From assembly GCF_004762045.1 (NCBI RefSeq), contig NZ_SJOM01000007.1, positions 1,628,916 to 1,692,915 of the forward strand: a stretch of DNA of 64,000 nucleotides, written 5' to 3'. This DNA comes from Mycobacterium sp. DL99. GTDB lineage: Bacteria > Actinomycetota > Actinomycetes > Mycobacteriales > Mycobacteriaceae. A model generated the notes under the pieces. It was not told where the DNA came from and made no database searches. It saw nothing but the letters and a program-made list of their open reading frames with translations. Below are positions 17,923 through 27,257 of the stretch, piece by piece; the first letter of the stretch is position 1, and each line of letters opens with the position of its first letter. Both the position numbers and the translations under genes were made by a program.

Positions 17923-18380
17923 CCGTATTCGACGCGCTGACCAGTGCCGATGCCACGCGGTGCGCGGAGCTGGAGGCCAAGCTGTTCGTCGGTGACGATC
18001 CCTGGCCGGCCCGGGCGTTCCTGGCCGAACTCGATGCCAAGCACAATCGCTACATCGCGGCCCGCAGCGACGGGCAGCTGGTCGGCTATGCCGGTATCTC
18101 CCGACTGGGCCGAATGCGCCCGTACGAGTACGAGATCCACACCATCGGCGTCGACCCCGACTTCCAGGGGCAGGGGATCGGGCGGCGGCTGCTCCACGAT
18201 CTGCTCGACTTCGCCTCGGGCGGCACGGTTTTCCTGGAAGTGCGCACCGACAACGAGGCGGCCATCGCGCTGTATGAGAGCGCCGGATTCGTCAACATCG
18301 GCCTACGCAAGCGGTATTACCGCGTCAGCGGGGCCGACGCCTACACCATGCAACGCCTTCCCCAGGGGGACCCGACGTGA
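17919..18380 (+). CDS. rimI: Ribosomal protein S18-alanine N-acetyltransferase (GNAT)
   Basis: 153 residues. GNAT fold with the acetyl-CoA pyrophosphate loop [19 protein letters not shown], a preceding strand YEIHTIGV, and the C-terminal [27 protein letters not shown] typical of RimI. It is predicted to acetylate the N-terminus of ribosomal protein S18 and perhaps other proteins. Located between tsaB and tsaD with four-base overlaps on both sides, as in most actinobacteria. Equivalent to Rv3420c. Confidence 0.93.
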   Translation: MTVFDALTSADATRCAELEAKLFVGDDPWPARAFLAELDAKHNRYIAARSDGQLVGYAGISRLGRMRPYEYEIHTIGVDPDFQGQGIGRRLLHDLLDFASGGTVFLEVRTDNEAAIALYESAGFVNIGLRKRYYRVSGADAYTMQRLPQGDPT

Positions 18381-19399
18381 TCATCCTGGCCATCGAAAGT
18401 TCTTGTGACGAAACCGGAGTCGGCATTGCCGACCTGGCGCAGGACGGGACCGTACGGCTGCTCGCCGACGAAGTCGCCTCCAGCGTCGACGAGCACGCCC
18501 GCTACGGTGGCGTCGTTCCCGAGATCGCCTCGCGCGCGCACCTGGAGGCATTGGGGCCGACCATGCGCCGGGCTCTCGACGTCGCCGGCATCGAGCGGCC
18601 CGACGTCGTCGCCGCGACCATCGGGCCCGGGCTGGCCGGAGCCTTGCTGGTCGGGGTGGCCGCCGCCAAGGCGTACGCGGCCGGCTGGAACGTCCCGTTC
18701 TACGGGGTCAACCACCTTGGCGGACACCTGGCCGCCGACGTGTACGACCACGGGCCGCTGCCCGAGAGCGTGGGCCTGCTCGTCTCGGGTGGGCACACCC
18801 ACCTGCTGCACGTCCGGTCGCTGGGGGAGCCGATCATCGAGCTGGGCAGCACCGTCGACGACGCCGCCGGGGAGGCCTACGACAAGGTGGCCCGGCTGCT
18901 CGGGCTGGGCTATCCGGGCGGGCGGGTGCTCGATGAGCTGGCCCGCACCGGGGACCGTGACGCCATCGTGTTCCCCCGGGGGATGACCGGACCGCGGGAC
19001 GACCCGTACGTGTTCAGCTTCTCCGGCCTCAAGACCGCGGTGGCCCGCTACGTCGAGGCCCACCCGGATGCCTCGCAGGCCAACGTGGCGGCCGGTTTCC
19101 AGGAGGCGGTCGCCGACGTGCTTACCGCCAAGGCTGTGCGTGCGGCCACCGACCTCGGAGTGTCCACCCTGCTGATCGCGGGCGGGGTGGCGGCCAACTC
19201 GCGGCTCCGTGAACTCGCCGAGGAACGCTGTGCGGCGGCCGGCCTGACGCTGCGGGTACCGCGGCCACGGTTGTGCACCGACAACGGCGCGATGATCGCC
19301 TCGTTCGCCGCGCACCTGATCGCGGCCGGCGCGGCGCCGTCGCCGCTGGACGCGGCCAGCGATCCGGGGCTGCCGGTGGTGAAGGGGCAGGTGGCATGA
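18377..19399 (+). CDS. tsaD: tRNA N6-adenosine threonylcarbamoyltransferase TsaD
   Basis: 340 residues from a GTG overlapping the rimI stop. It transfers threonylcarbamoyl from threonylcarbamoyl-AMP to A37 of ANN-decoding tRNAs. ASKHA ATP-binding motifs are [12 protein letters not shown], the metal-binding histidine pair in [44 protein letters not shown] and [23 protein letters not shown] supplies the late metal-ligand aspartate. Full length for the family. Equivalent to Rv3419c (gcp). Confidence 0.97.
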   Translation: MIILAIESSCDETGVGIADLAQDGTVRLLADEVASSVDEHARYGGVVPEIASRAHLEALGPTMRRALDVAGIERPDVVAATIGPGLAGALLVGVAAAKAYAAGWNVPFYGVNHLGGHLAADVYDHGPLPESVGLLVSGGHTHLLHVRSLGEPIIELGSTVDDAAGEAYDKVARLLGLGYPGGRVLDELARTGDRDAIVFPRGMTGPRDDPYVFSFSGLKTAVARYVEAHPDASQANVAAGFQEAVADVLTAKAVRAATDLGVSTLLIAGGVAANSRLRELAEERCAAAGLTLRVPRPRLCTDNGAMIASFAAHLIAAGAAPSPLDAASDPGLPVVKGQVA

Positions 19400-19836
19400 G
19401 CGTCGCTGACAAGCTTGAGGTCACCGAGCTGCTGTACCGCTATGCCGAGCTGATCGACGCCGGCGACTTCGACGGGGTCGGGGAGCTGCTCGGCCGCGGC
19501 GAGTTCATGGGGGTGGCGGGTGCGCCGGCCATCGCCAAGTTGTTCGCCGCCAGCACCCGGCGCTTTCCGGACCACGGCAACACCCCGCGGACCAGGCATT
19601 TGGTGCTCAACCCGATCGTCGACATCGACGGCGAGCGCGCAGCCGCTCGCTCGACGTTCTGCGTCGTGCAGAACACCGACACCGTGCCGCTGCAACCGAT
19701 CGTGGTCGGCCGCTACGCCGACGTGTTCGCCCGTGACGAAAACGGCTGGTATTTCACCGAGCGCAAAGTCGACGTCGAGATGGTCGGGAATGTGTCTGAC
19801 CACCTCATGATGGATCCGAGCGCTTTCAGCCGGTAA
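19396..19836 (+). CDS. NTF2/SnoaL-like protein
   Basis: 146 residues from the ATG at 19396, which overlaps the tsaD stop by four bases; longer in-frame starts lie inside tsaD and are not used. The N-terminal helix [20 protein letters not shown] and the strands [20 protein letters not shown] and [19 protein letters not shown] fit the SnoaL-like/NTF2 cone fold, shared by small hydroxylases, cyclases and binding proteins. No catalytic assignment is possible. It ends the alr-tsa operon, just before the heat-shock operator. Confidence 0.8.
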   Translation: MSVADKLEVTELLYRYAELIDAGDFDGVGELLGRGEFMGVAGAPAIAKLFAASTRRFPDHGNTPRTRHLVLNPIVDIDGERAAARSTFCVVQNTDTVPLQPIVVGRYADVFARDENGWYFTERKVDVEMVGNVSDHLMMDPSAFSR

Positions 19837-19849
19837 TCAGAGGCCACCC

Positions 19850-19883
19850 TTGAGTGCTAGCACTCGCATGTATAGAGTGCTAG
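19850..19883. promoter_or_regulatory. groESL1 promoter with CIRCE (HrcA) operator
   Basis: CTAGCACTC at 19857-19865, nine bases, then GAGTGCTAG at 19875-19883: the CIRCE inverted repeat bound by the heat-shock repressor HrcA. The left arm is also part of a perfect palindrome GAGTGCTAGCACTC at 19852-19865, so three GAGTGC half-sites are present instead of two. A possible sigma-A type promoter TTGAGT (19850-19855) and TATAGA (19871-19876) with 15-base spacing lies inside the operator, so HrcA binding would block RNA polymerase. Confidence 0.9.
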
Positions 19884-20015
19884 GTGGCATGCGGCCTAAC
19901 CCAGCGCCGGCACCCGCGACGACGGAGCAAGGGCACGGACGCTTGCCGAACACCTGGTAACCGGCATCTGGGGATCCCCCCGGATCCACACCCCGAAAAG
20001 TGGAGGGCTTCCATC

Positions 20016-20315
20016 GTGGCAGTCAACATCAAGCCACTCGAGGACAAGATCCTCGTTCAGGCCAACGCGGCCGAGACCACGACCGCTTCCGGTCTGGTCA
20101 TCCCGGACACCGCCAAGGAAAAGCCGCAGGAAGGCACCGTCGTCGCAGTTGGCCCCGGCCGCTGGGATGAGGATGGCGAGAAGCGGATCCCCCTGGACGT
20201 TGCCGAGGGCGACACCGTCATCTACAGCAAGTACGGCGGCACCGAGATCAAGTACAACGGCGAGGAGTACCTGATCCTGTCGGCACGCGACGTGCTGGCT
20301 GTCGTTGCAAAGTAG
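20016..20315 (+). CDS. groES: Co-chaperonin GroES
   Basis: 99 residues from GTG at 20016, with a strong GGAGGG at 20002-20007 and the start [20 protein letters not shown]. Ten-kilodalton heptameric cap of GroEL. Markers are the mobile loop [53 protein letters not shown] and [15 protein letters not shown]. Roughly 130 bases of leader separate it from the CIRCE operator. Heat-inducible through HrcA by family knowledge. Equivalent to Rv3418c. Confidence 0.98.
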   Translation: MAVNIKPLEDKILVQANAAETTTASGLVIPDTAKEKPQEGTVVAVGPGRWDEDGEKRIPLDVAEGDTVIYSKYGGTEIKYNGEEYLILSARDVLAVVAK

Positions 20316-20337
20316 TTCCGTAAAGGACCTCGTGTAA

Positions 20338-20383
20338 CCGCCCCGGAGATCCCCGTGTTCAGCACGGGCGGTTTCCGGGGCGG
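20338..20383 (+). promoter_or_regulatory. Nested hairpin between groES and groEL1
   Basis: CCGCCCCGG (20338-20346) pairs exactly with CCGGGGCGG (20375-20383), and a shorter stem around CCCGTG/CACGGG sits inside the loop. There is no U-run, so it is unlikely to be a strong terminator. It may be an mRNA processing or stability element adjusting the groES to groEL1 ratio; this role is inferred. Confidence 0.6.
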
Positions 20384-20402
20384 TATGCGTTAGGAGTCAT
20401 GA

Positions 20403-22079
<1,677 letters not shown>

Positions 22080-22142
22080 TCTCGCTGTAGGTGGGACGAC
22101 GCGGCTAGCCCGTCAGGCCGAATGCGAGCCGCCTCCGCACCG

Positions 22143-23612
22143 CTAGGCGGCGGGTTTGAGGTAACGCCGTTGGGTCGTGCGGCCGGAGGGAGGTGTAGTG
22201 CGTGAGTGAATGGAAACGAGTGAGCCGGTACGTACGACACCGATCGGACCGGGTCGAAGGAAACGTGCCACTTCAGTTGTGTGCAAGGCGAGCCCGGCGT
22301 TGGCTTGACGGTAACCGATCCGTACGCCGGCTGCCCCGAAGGAGAGTAAACCGCCGAGGCCGGGCAATGCCGCATAGAAGATCGACCATAGCGACAGCGC
22401 CACCACAATCGCCGCGACGGTGTCCTTGATAACCGTGGGCGCCGAGCGGTGCGGGGGCGCAGGAGCCGCGAGTGGTGCAGGCTCCAGTTGCTGCCGCTGT
22501 GCGGTCAGCAGTGTGATCCCCCCGTCCGCCTCGATACCGCTGCCATGGACCGCAAGGGGGCTGCTGCCGGGACCCGAAGGAGCCTGTGAGAGTGAGACCA
22601 CCAACAGGTTCAAGAGCGCGACGTTTGGGGTGGACATCAGTGCGTGGTAATCGCCGACACTTGGTGTATTCCACGGAATGCCAAGCGCAGCACGGATTTC
22701 CGCCGGAAGGTGCATGATCGCGTCGACGAAATCTTTGGCCGATGCCAGTACCCGCAGGAAGTAGACAACGGCCTCTCGGAACGTCGGTGCCGCGACGGGA
22801 GCCTCCGGCGACGTCGCGGCTGGGGCCGCGGTGCTGGTGGTCCCGACGGATGGTGTCGACGTGTCCTCTGCCGTGGCTGTCACCGAGGCGGTCACTGAAG
22901 AAGTCGCCGAGGAAGTCGCTGAGGAAGTCGCTGAGGAAGTCGAAGCCAGCGGCTGCGCAGATTCGGCGGTGTCCGAACTGCTCGTTGTCGCATCGGAGGC
23001 AGCCGAGTTGGCGGTCGAGTTGGCGGCAGATTCGCTCGGGGCGTCGGTGCCGGCCAGGATCTCGTCTACTAAAGGAGTCTGGATCTGCGAGCCGGCCGTG
23101 GGGGACGGATCCGCAATCACAGCTACCGCCGCTGTCGGTTCGGCTGCGGCCGTGCGGGACGTTTCGGGTGACGCCGGCAGTTTGGCGTCCGCGGTGCCTG
23201 CGGTGCCTGCGGTGCCTGCAGTGCCTGCGGTGCTCGCGGTGCCTGAGGTGCCTGAGGTGCCTGCGGTGCCCGCGGTGCTCGCCGCTTCCGCGGTGCCCGA
23301 GGATGTGTTCGTCTGAGCGGAGACGGTCGAAGTGGGTTTGTCGGCGCCGGCCCCTGAAACTCCCGTGTTCTTGGGGGCACGTTCTGCGGCGGCCACCGGA
23401 TCATCTGCAGAAGTACCGGTCTTCGCTGTCGAGGTGGTCGACAGGATCGAGGTCCTACCGCCCTCACTGGTGGAGCTATTGGTGCCCGGACTCGAATCCG
23501 ACTTGGCATTGTTCTCGGAATCCGCGGATGCAATCGCCCCGCTCATGCAGCTCATCAGGAGTCCGGTCGTCAATAGGCACACGCCCGCTAGTTGGTGAAT
23601 ACGTGTGGCCAT
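22143..23612 (-). CDS. Secreted Ser/Thr/Ala-rich low-complexity protein
   Basis: 489 residues from the ATG at 23612, which has a good GAGGAG upstream; longer starts lack support. Residues 1-35 are a signal peptide (RIHQLAGVCLLTTGLLMSC, then GAIASADS); LMSC is close to a lipobox, so a lipoprotein is possible. Residues 35-300 are Ser/Thr/Gly/Ala-rich with tripeptide repeats (TAGTAGTSG) encoded by a 9-base minisatellite at 23191-23298. The C-terminal third is ordered: FREAVVYFLRVLASAKDFVD, IPWNTPSVGDYHAL and a hydrophobic helix VAAIVVALSLWSIFYAAL. It is probably a cell-wall or secreted mycobacterial protein with a PE/PPE-like low-complexity style but without PE or PPE motifs. Function unknown. 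Confidence 0.75.
   Translation of the reverse strand: MATRIHQLAGVCLLTTGLLMSCMSGAIASADSENNAKSDSSPGTNSSTSEGGRTSILSTTSTAKTGTSADDPVAAAERAPKNTGVSGAGADKPTSTVSAQTNTSSGTAEAASTAGTAGTSGTSGTASTAGTAGTAGTAGTADAKLPASPETSRTAAAEPTAAVAVIADPSPTAGSQIQTPLVDEILAGTDAPSESAANSTANSAASDATTSSSDTAESAQPLASTSSATSSATSSATSSVTASVTATAEDTSTPSVGTTSTAAPAATSPEAPVAAPTFREAVVYFLRVLASAKDFVDAIMHLPAEIRAALGIPWNTPSVGDYHALMSTPNVALLNLLVVSLSQAPSGPGSSPLAVHGSGIEADGGITLLTAQRQQLEPAPLAAPAPPHRSAPTVIKDTVAAIVVALSLWSIFYAALPGLGGLLSFGAAGVRIGYRQANAGLALHTTEVARFLRPGPIGVVRTGSLVSIHSRTTPPSGRTTQRRYLKPAA
22883..22947. repeat. Short tandem repeat inside the secreted protein gene
   Basis: Imperfect 15-base units of the type GAGGAAGTCGCT occur about four times in tandem. 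In the minus-strand reading frame they encode repeated Ser-Ala-Thr-Ser blocks of the low-complexity region. Confidence 0.7.
23191..23298. repeat. 9-base minisatellite (GGTGCCTGC units)
   Basis: About eleven near-identical 9-base units (GGTGCCTGC, GGTGCTCGC, GGTGCCTGA) in tandem, encoding Thr-Ala-Gly tripeptides in the minus-strand secreted protein. The multiple-of-three unit keeps the frame, so copy number can vary between strains without breaking the gene. Confidence 0.85.
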
Positions 23613-24051
23613 GGCATCTCCTCGCAGCGGAGCATTGTGTTTGCCACTGACACGAGGATCGAGCGTGACGTAACTAACAGCTGTGCTCAATATCCTGATG
23701 GGGGACAGATTTTGTCAAGACCCGGATAGGGCCATTTTCGGTTCGAAATTTGCGAAAACAACCAAGCGCCGCGCGGGCGAGTTGGCGCCCGCCTCCGCCC
23801 GCTTCGAGGAAGCGAGGTGCCGGGAAGGCAGTCGGTGTGTAGCTCTCGGTGTCCTTGGTCTCGCGGTGCTCGGATCGCTGGGGTATGACAAGGGAAAGTC
23901 GACTCGGGCGCACAGCTGGCTACGTTGTGCTCGGCGCCGGCCACAGCTGAAGCCGCCGCAGCGAAAGGTAGCCAGGCATCGACGCCCGGGTCACTCGGCG
24001 CCACCTTCCACCTACGCGCGGAAGGCGACGATCTGAACGCTCGCGACCGAT
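23613..24051. other. Non-coding stretch with no recognised gene
   Basis: About 440 bases between the secreted-protein start and the cyclase remnant. Small open frames exist on both strands but none has a convincing start, RBS or family resemblance. It should hold the promoter of the minus-strand secreted protein. Possibly decayed DNA continuous with the cyclase pseudogene. Confidence 0.5.
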
Positions 24052-24330
24052 GTGATGTGGGCACCTCTGCTCGGGGTCGTTGTCGGTGGGATCGCCGGGG
24101 CGACCGGCTGGCGACTGGTCCAGTACGCGATCGTCGGTGCCGCGTACGGCGCTGCCATCGGGGTGATCAATATCCACAGTTTCGTGGAGGGAGCGATACG
24201 GCCGGTGCGGACCGCCGTCGCCGGTGACAGCTGCCCGTGGTCCAGGACGTCGACCTCGGTGCGCTGTCGGCTTCGTTCAACCGGATGCAGGTGGGTTTGG
24301 CTGAGCGGCAACGGCTTCACGTGGTTGGAT
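24052..24330 (+). pseudogene. Remnant of a membrane-bound class III adenylate cyclase (TM and HAMP part)
   Basis: The frame from 24052 reads WAPLLGVVVGGIAGATGW, VQYAIVGAAYGAAIGVINIH and FVEGAIRPVRTAVAGDS, resembling the membrane region of mycobacterial adenylate cyclases. The match then moves to another frame at 24237, reading VVQDVDLGALSASFNRMQVG and LAERQRL, a HAMP-domain end. The intervening half of the membrane domain is missing, and the catalytic cyclase domain is absent downstream (stops by about 24455). So this is a deleted and frameshifted pseudogene. Related N-terminal sequence appears separately at 25105. Family match is from memory. Confidence 0.65.
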
Positions 24331-24526
24331 GTCGATCGACTCCGGGTTGGAGTACAGCCCTTGGGAATTCAGGTAGCGGACTACTCACGCCAATTCTTGG
24401 AGAAAGCTCAATAGTTGCTGTGGGGGTCACGGAACGGGTGAAGAGGATGAGTTAGCGGATGCTTCGGCCGCTCACCGACCTGCCTAAAACCAGTCGAGGT
24501 ACAACCGGCAACGTTGGGAGCGCGAA

Positions 24527-24955
24527 ATGTCCAAGAACGTCATCGTGACGCTGCACAGCATCAGGAATGTGCATAACGGATCCGATCCAGGGAACGCCCT
24601 TGAGATCTTCGGTCGATTTGATGTCTCACACAATATGTTCAACCCCGACATCGGGGAGATCGTGACGCTAGGCGCGGTCACTCTGTTCGACCACAACGGC
24701 GACAACGCCCTGGAGATCAGTCAGGGCACCGAGTTCGTTCTCAACACCAGAGCCGAATTCCGGGTCAATGAAGGGGAATTCCTCAAGATCACAGGTCATC
24801 TGGGTGAGCAGGACGACTTCGGTCCGAATGATCAACTCGGCAGCTACGAGGAGCAGTTCTCGTTTGGCCAGCTCAGCACACGGCCACACGAGATCACGGA
24901 TTTCGAGGACGACGGCCAGAACTGTTCAGTGAAGATGTCTTTCGTCGTCACCTAG
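24527..24955 (+). CDS. Orphan hypothetical protein, 142 residues
   Basis: The ATG at 24527 has a GGGAG about eight bases upstream. The protein is acidic, has no signal peptide, and alternates hydrophobic and polar residues (VIVTLHSIRNVHNG, ALEIFGRFDVSHN, EIVTLGAVTLFDHNGDNALE, FLKITGHLGEQDDFG), suggesting an all-beta sandwich. Asp/Asn-rich loops could bind calcium. No family is recognised. Codon use looks less GC-extreme than neighbouring core genes, fitting recent acquisition. It lies between the cyclase remnant and the second copy of the groEL1 terminator. Confidence 0.65.
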   Translation: MSKNVIVTLHSIRNVHNGSDPGNALEIFGRFDVSHNMFNPDIGEIVTLGAVTLFDHNGDNALEISQGTEFVLNTRAEFRVNEGEFLKITGHLGEQDDFGPNDQLGSYEEQFSFGQLSTRPHEITDFEDDGQNCSVKMSFVVT

Positions 24956-24998
24956 GACGGTCGATACCCGGCATCACCGAGGCGGCGAGCATCGCCAG

Positions 24999-25061
24999 GG
25001 CCACGCCCACGAGGTAGTCACGTGGAGCATCCCCGGTCCTTTTGGGCCGGGGGTGTTTTCG
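24999..25061 (+). repeat. Direct repeat copy B: detached groEL1 tail and terminator
   Basis: Matches 22017-22079 with five mismatches by my count. The groEL1 stop codon position is changed to GAG and no chaperonin reading frame is attached upstream, but the terminator hairpin (CCCCGGTCC, loop, GGGCCGGGG and a T-run) is preserved at 25031-25060 and could end transcription of the 24527 gene. Confidence 0.8.
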
Positions 25062-25104
25062 CTTTCTGCGAACTTGGTGGGCTGATGGCGTCTACCGTCG
25101 CGCC

Positions 25105-25248
25105 ATGGACCGAATCTGGCAATGGGCGTGGGATCGGTACGGAGCACGGTACTTGTGGGCGGCTTGCGTGATTTCGCTTCTCGCGGTGCAGCCGTCGTAC
25201 AGGTTTTCGGGCTCAACCCATAGTCCCACCGCGCCGAGACTGCGGTGA
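25105..25248 (+). pseudogene. N-terminal remnant of a mycobacterial adenylate cyclase
   Basis: The frame from the ATG at 25105 begins MDRIWQWAWDRYGARYLWAA, the opening I recall for membrane adenylate/guanylate cyclases of mycobacteria. Similarity appears to stop after the first membrane helix (about residue 32), where an intergenic palindrome begins, and the frame closes at residue 47. It may belong to the same lost gene as the fragment at 24.05 kb, now out of order. Confidence 0.55.
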
Positions 25249-25310
25249 GATCGCGATTTTCGGCGAAAAAGCGATCTGAGCGCAGGCTCGATGATCCACG
25301 CGCAGTCTCG
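25235..25310. repeat. Intergenic inverted repeat with nested stem
   Basis: CGAGACTGCG at 25235-25244 pairs exactly with CGCAGTCTCG at 25301-25310; inside, GATCGC (25249-25254) pairs with GCGATC (25271-25276). It follows the cyclase remnant and precedes the SRPBCC gene. It has no T-run and resembles the other intergenic palindromes of this window in design. Confidence 0.6.
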
Positions 25311-25344
25311 ATGAGTTTGTGACCCGTCGTCGGTCGGTACAGGT

Positions 25345-25824
25345 ATGACTGACGACATCATGAGCACCGCGTGCACCATCAATGCGCCGGCCGAAACCGT
25401 GTTCGCGGTGCTGGCCGACCCGACCACCCATCAGGCGATCGACGGCACCGGTTGGGTGCGGGAGTCGCTCGACGGCAAGCGGCTGACCGAAGCCGGGCAG
25501 ATCTTCCGGATGGCGATGTACCACGACAACTACGGGGGCTTGCATTACGAGATGGCCAACCGGATCGAGGTATTCGAGCCTCCCCACGCGATCGCGTGGC
25601 TGCCGGGCCAAGGCGCGGACGACGCCAACCTCGACTTCGGCGGCTGGATCTGGCGCTACGACCTCAAGCCACTCGGCGACGACCGGACGGAGGTCACCCT
25701 GACGTATGACTGGTCGGCGGTGCCGGCGGCCACTCGCGAACACATCGAATTCCCGCCGTTCGACCGGCAGCATCTGGACAACTCGCTCAAACACCTGGCC
25801 GGGCTGGCGCAGGATCGGGCATAG
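25345..25824 (+). CDS. SRPBCC (START/Bet v1-like) family protein
   Basis: 159 residues with the SRPBCC pattern: CTINAPAETVFAVLADPTTH at the N-terminus, a central beta sheet (NRIEVFEPPHAIAWLPGQ, WRYDLKPLGDDRTEVTLTYDW) and a C-terminal amphipathic helix QHLDNSLKHLAGLAQ. Members bind hydrophobic ligands or act as polyketide cyclases. Cytoplasmic. Stands alone between a palindrome and a convergent secreted-protein gene. Ligand unknown. Confidence 0.85.
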   Translation: MTDDIMSTACTINAPAETVFAVLADPTTHQAIDGTGWVRESLDGKRLTEAGQIFRMAMYHDNYGGLHYEMANRIEVFEPPHAIAWLPGQGADDANLDFGGWIWRYDLKPLGDDRTEVTLTYDWSAVPAATREHIEFPPFDRQHLDNSLKHLAGLAQDRA

Positions 25825-25835
25825 CCCGTTTCGTC

Positions 25836-26348
25836 CTAGGCCGTCGGCTGAATCGACACCAGCCGGAACGTATCCGGCCGAGCGTCGTCCGGCGTGAACC
25901 GGACGACGAGGACGTCGGCGGGAAGCTTGGTCGCCAGGTCATTCAAGGTCCTGGGCAGGAACACCCTGGCCTTGGCGTTGCCGTACCAATTGGGGTCGGA
26001 GGGGGAGGTGTCGAGGTCACTGACCTTGTCGATCGAGGTGTCCCATTGCTGAACCGCATCTGGCGGTGTGTCGCCGAATCCCGTTGATTTCTGGTACGCA
26101 TCTGCTGGTCCCGCAAGGGTGATCGCCGGGCCGCCGCCAACAGGTGTCCCGGTGATCGTCCCGTCGACGACATCGGCCGTCACCGACGTCAGGCGCGCGG
26201 TGCAGACGTTGTCGACAACACTGGGCGGCACGCAAAAGCCAGGCAGCGGGTTCGCCTGGGCCGGGGCAACGTTCAGGACGGTCGGAATCACGAGTGCCGC
26301 TACTGCAGCACCGACGGCTGCCATCACACGGCGGCGATCGTTCGGCAT
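25836..26348 (-). CDS. Small secreted protein of unknown function
   Basis: 170 residues from the ATG at 26348, which has a G-rich RBS (GGGGG) about eight bases upstream; an earlier in-frame start lacks one. The signal peptide is RRRVMAAVGAAVAALVIPTV followed by APAQAN cleavage. The mature part has two cysteines (FCVPP, VDNVC) early on, likely disulfide-bonded, and no recognised domain. Mycobacterial exported protein; function unknown. Confidence 0.7.
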   Translation of the reverse strand: MPNDRRRVMAAVGAAVAALVIPTVLNVAPAQANPLPGFCVPPSVVDNVCTARLTSVTADVVDGTITGTPVGGGPAITLAGPADAYQKSTGFGDTPPDAVQQWDTSIDKVSDLDTSPSDPNWYGNAKARVFLPRTLNDLATKLPADVLVVRFTPDDARPDTFRLVSIQPTA

Positions 26349-26414
26349 CGGGCTTACCCCCTTCGGACGCGCTGAACTATATGTCGGCGCGTCCGCCACG
26401 GAAGTTACAGATCG

Positions 26415-27080
26415 TCAGCTGTCGATCGGGGCGTACCAGTCGGCGTTGGTGAGCAGCACCCGGGTGCCGAGGTCGCGGTTCCACTCCGGTTCGATGCCGT
26501 GGCGCCGCACGATGGGGAAGACGACCTCGTCGAGCATCCGGGCCACGTCGCTGAAGTACAGGTCCTCCTTCGCCTGATCGCTGAGCCGGTTGTACGCCTC
26601 CTCGTCGAAGTTCTCCGGCTCGAACGCTCCGTAGCCGACGTAGGTGGAGCCGTCCTCGACCAGGCGGTCAGTGTCCTGGCTGTGGAAGTAGATGAAGCCG
26701 CTCCAGTGGCGGCTGTCGTCGCGCTCGTCGCCGATTTCGGCCGAAGCGCAGGTACCGCAGCAGGAGAAGTCGGCACGGGCGATCACGCCGTTGGCGTTCA
26801 ACTCGTCGAACGCCGCCCGGGTCCGTGACTGGTAGTCGCCGATCTCGGTCTGCTGGCGCAGTCTCGCCTCGCGCAGAGCGGCGAAGGCGTCGGTGAGCTG
26901 CTCCTCGGTGAGTTCGTAGTCCTCGGCGTAGATCTCGAGGAACTCTTCGACGTCGTCGTTGCCGGTGACCAGCATGCCCCAGATCTCGGAGGTGAGGGTG
27001 GCGCGGGCCTCATCGTCCAGTGGGAGGTTCGGGAGCGTGGCTTGGGTCGGGATCGCGTTCGGGTTCGACGGTGCGCTCAC
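26415..27080 (-). CDS. DUF6891-like cytosolic protein
   Basis: 221 residues. The central NGVIARADFSCCGTCASAEI with a CCGTC cysteine cluster, followed by FIYFHSQDTDRLVEDGSTYV and YGAFEPENFDEEAYNRLSD, matches what I recall as the DUF6891 family of actinobacteria. The N-terminal part is helical and acidic (IYAEDYELTEEQLTDAFAAL). The cysteines may bind metal. No signal peptide. Monocistronic, divergent from the FAD oxidase. Function unknown. Confidence 0.7.
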   Translation of the reverse strand: MSAPSNPNAIPTQATLPNLPLDDEARATLTSEIWGMLVTGNDDVEEFLEIYAEDYELTEEQLTDAFAALREARLRQQTEIGDYQSRTRAAFDELNANGVIARADFSCCGTCASAEIGDERDDSRHWSGFIYFHSQDTDRLVEDGSTYVGYGAFEPENFDEEAYNRLSDQAKEDLYFSDVARMLDEVVFPIVRRHGIEPEWNRDLGTRVLLTNADWYAPIDS

Positions 27081-27257
27081 GCGCTGGCCTCCAGGTCTGC
27101 AGTCGGAGCCGGGCGGATCACCCGGCGGTGGCGATCGTAGCTTCGGACGGCGCTGATCTCATCGCCCAGGGGGCCGACGCCGAATCGGTATCGGACCGAT
27201 ACCTCGACACGTTGCACGGTGCGGCGGATTTCGCCCCGGGTACCTCAAAATTCGGGC

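Noticed and set aside
23191..23298. Possible CRISPR-like array
   Set aside because: Nine-base units without spacers; a coding minisatellite, and no cas genes are present.
23683..24036. 117-codon open frame on the plus strand
   Set aside because: No RBS, no domain, overlaps the secreted protein's expected promoter.
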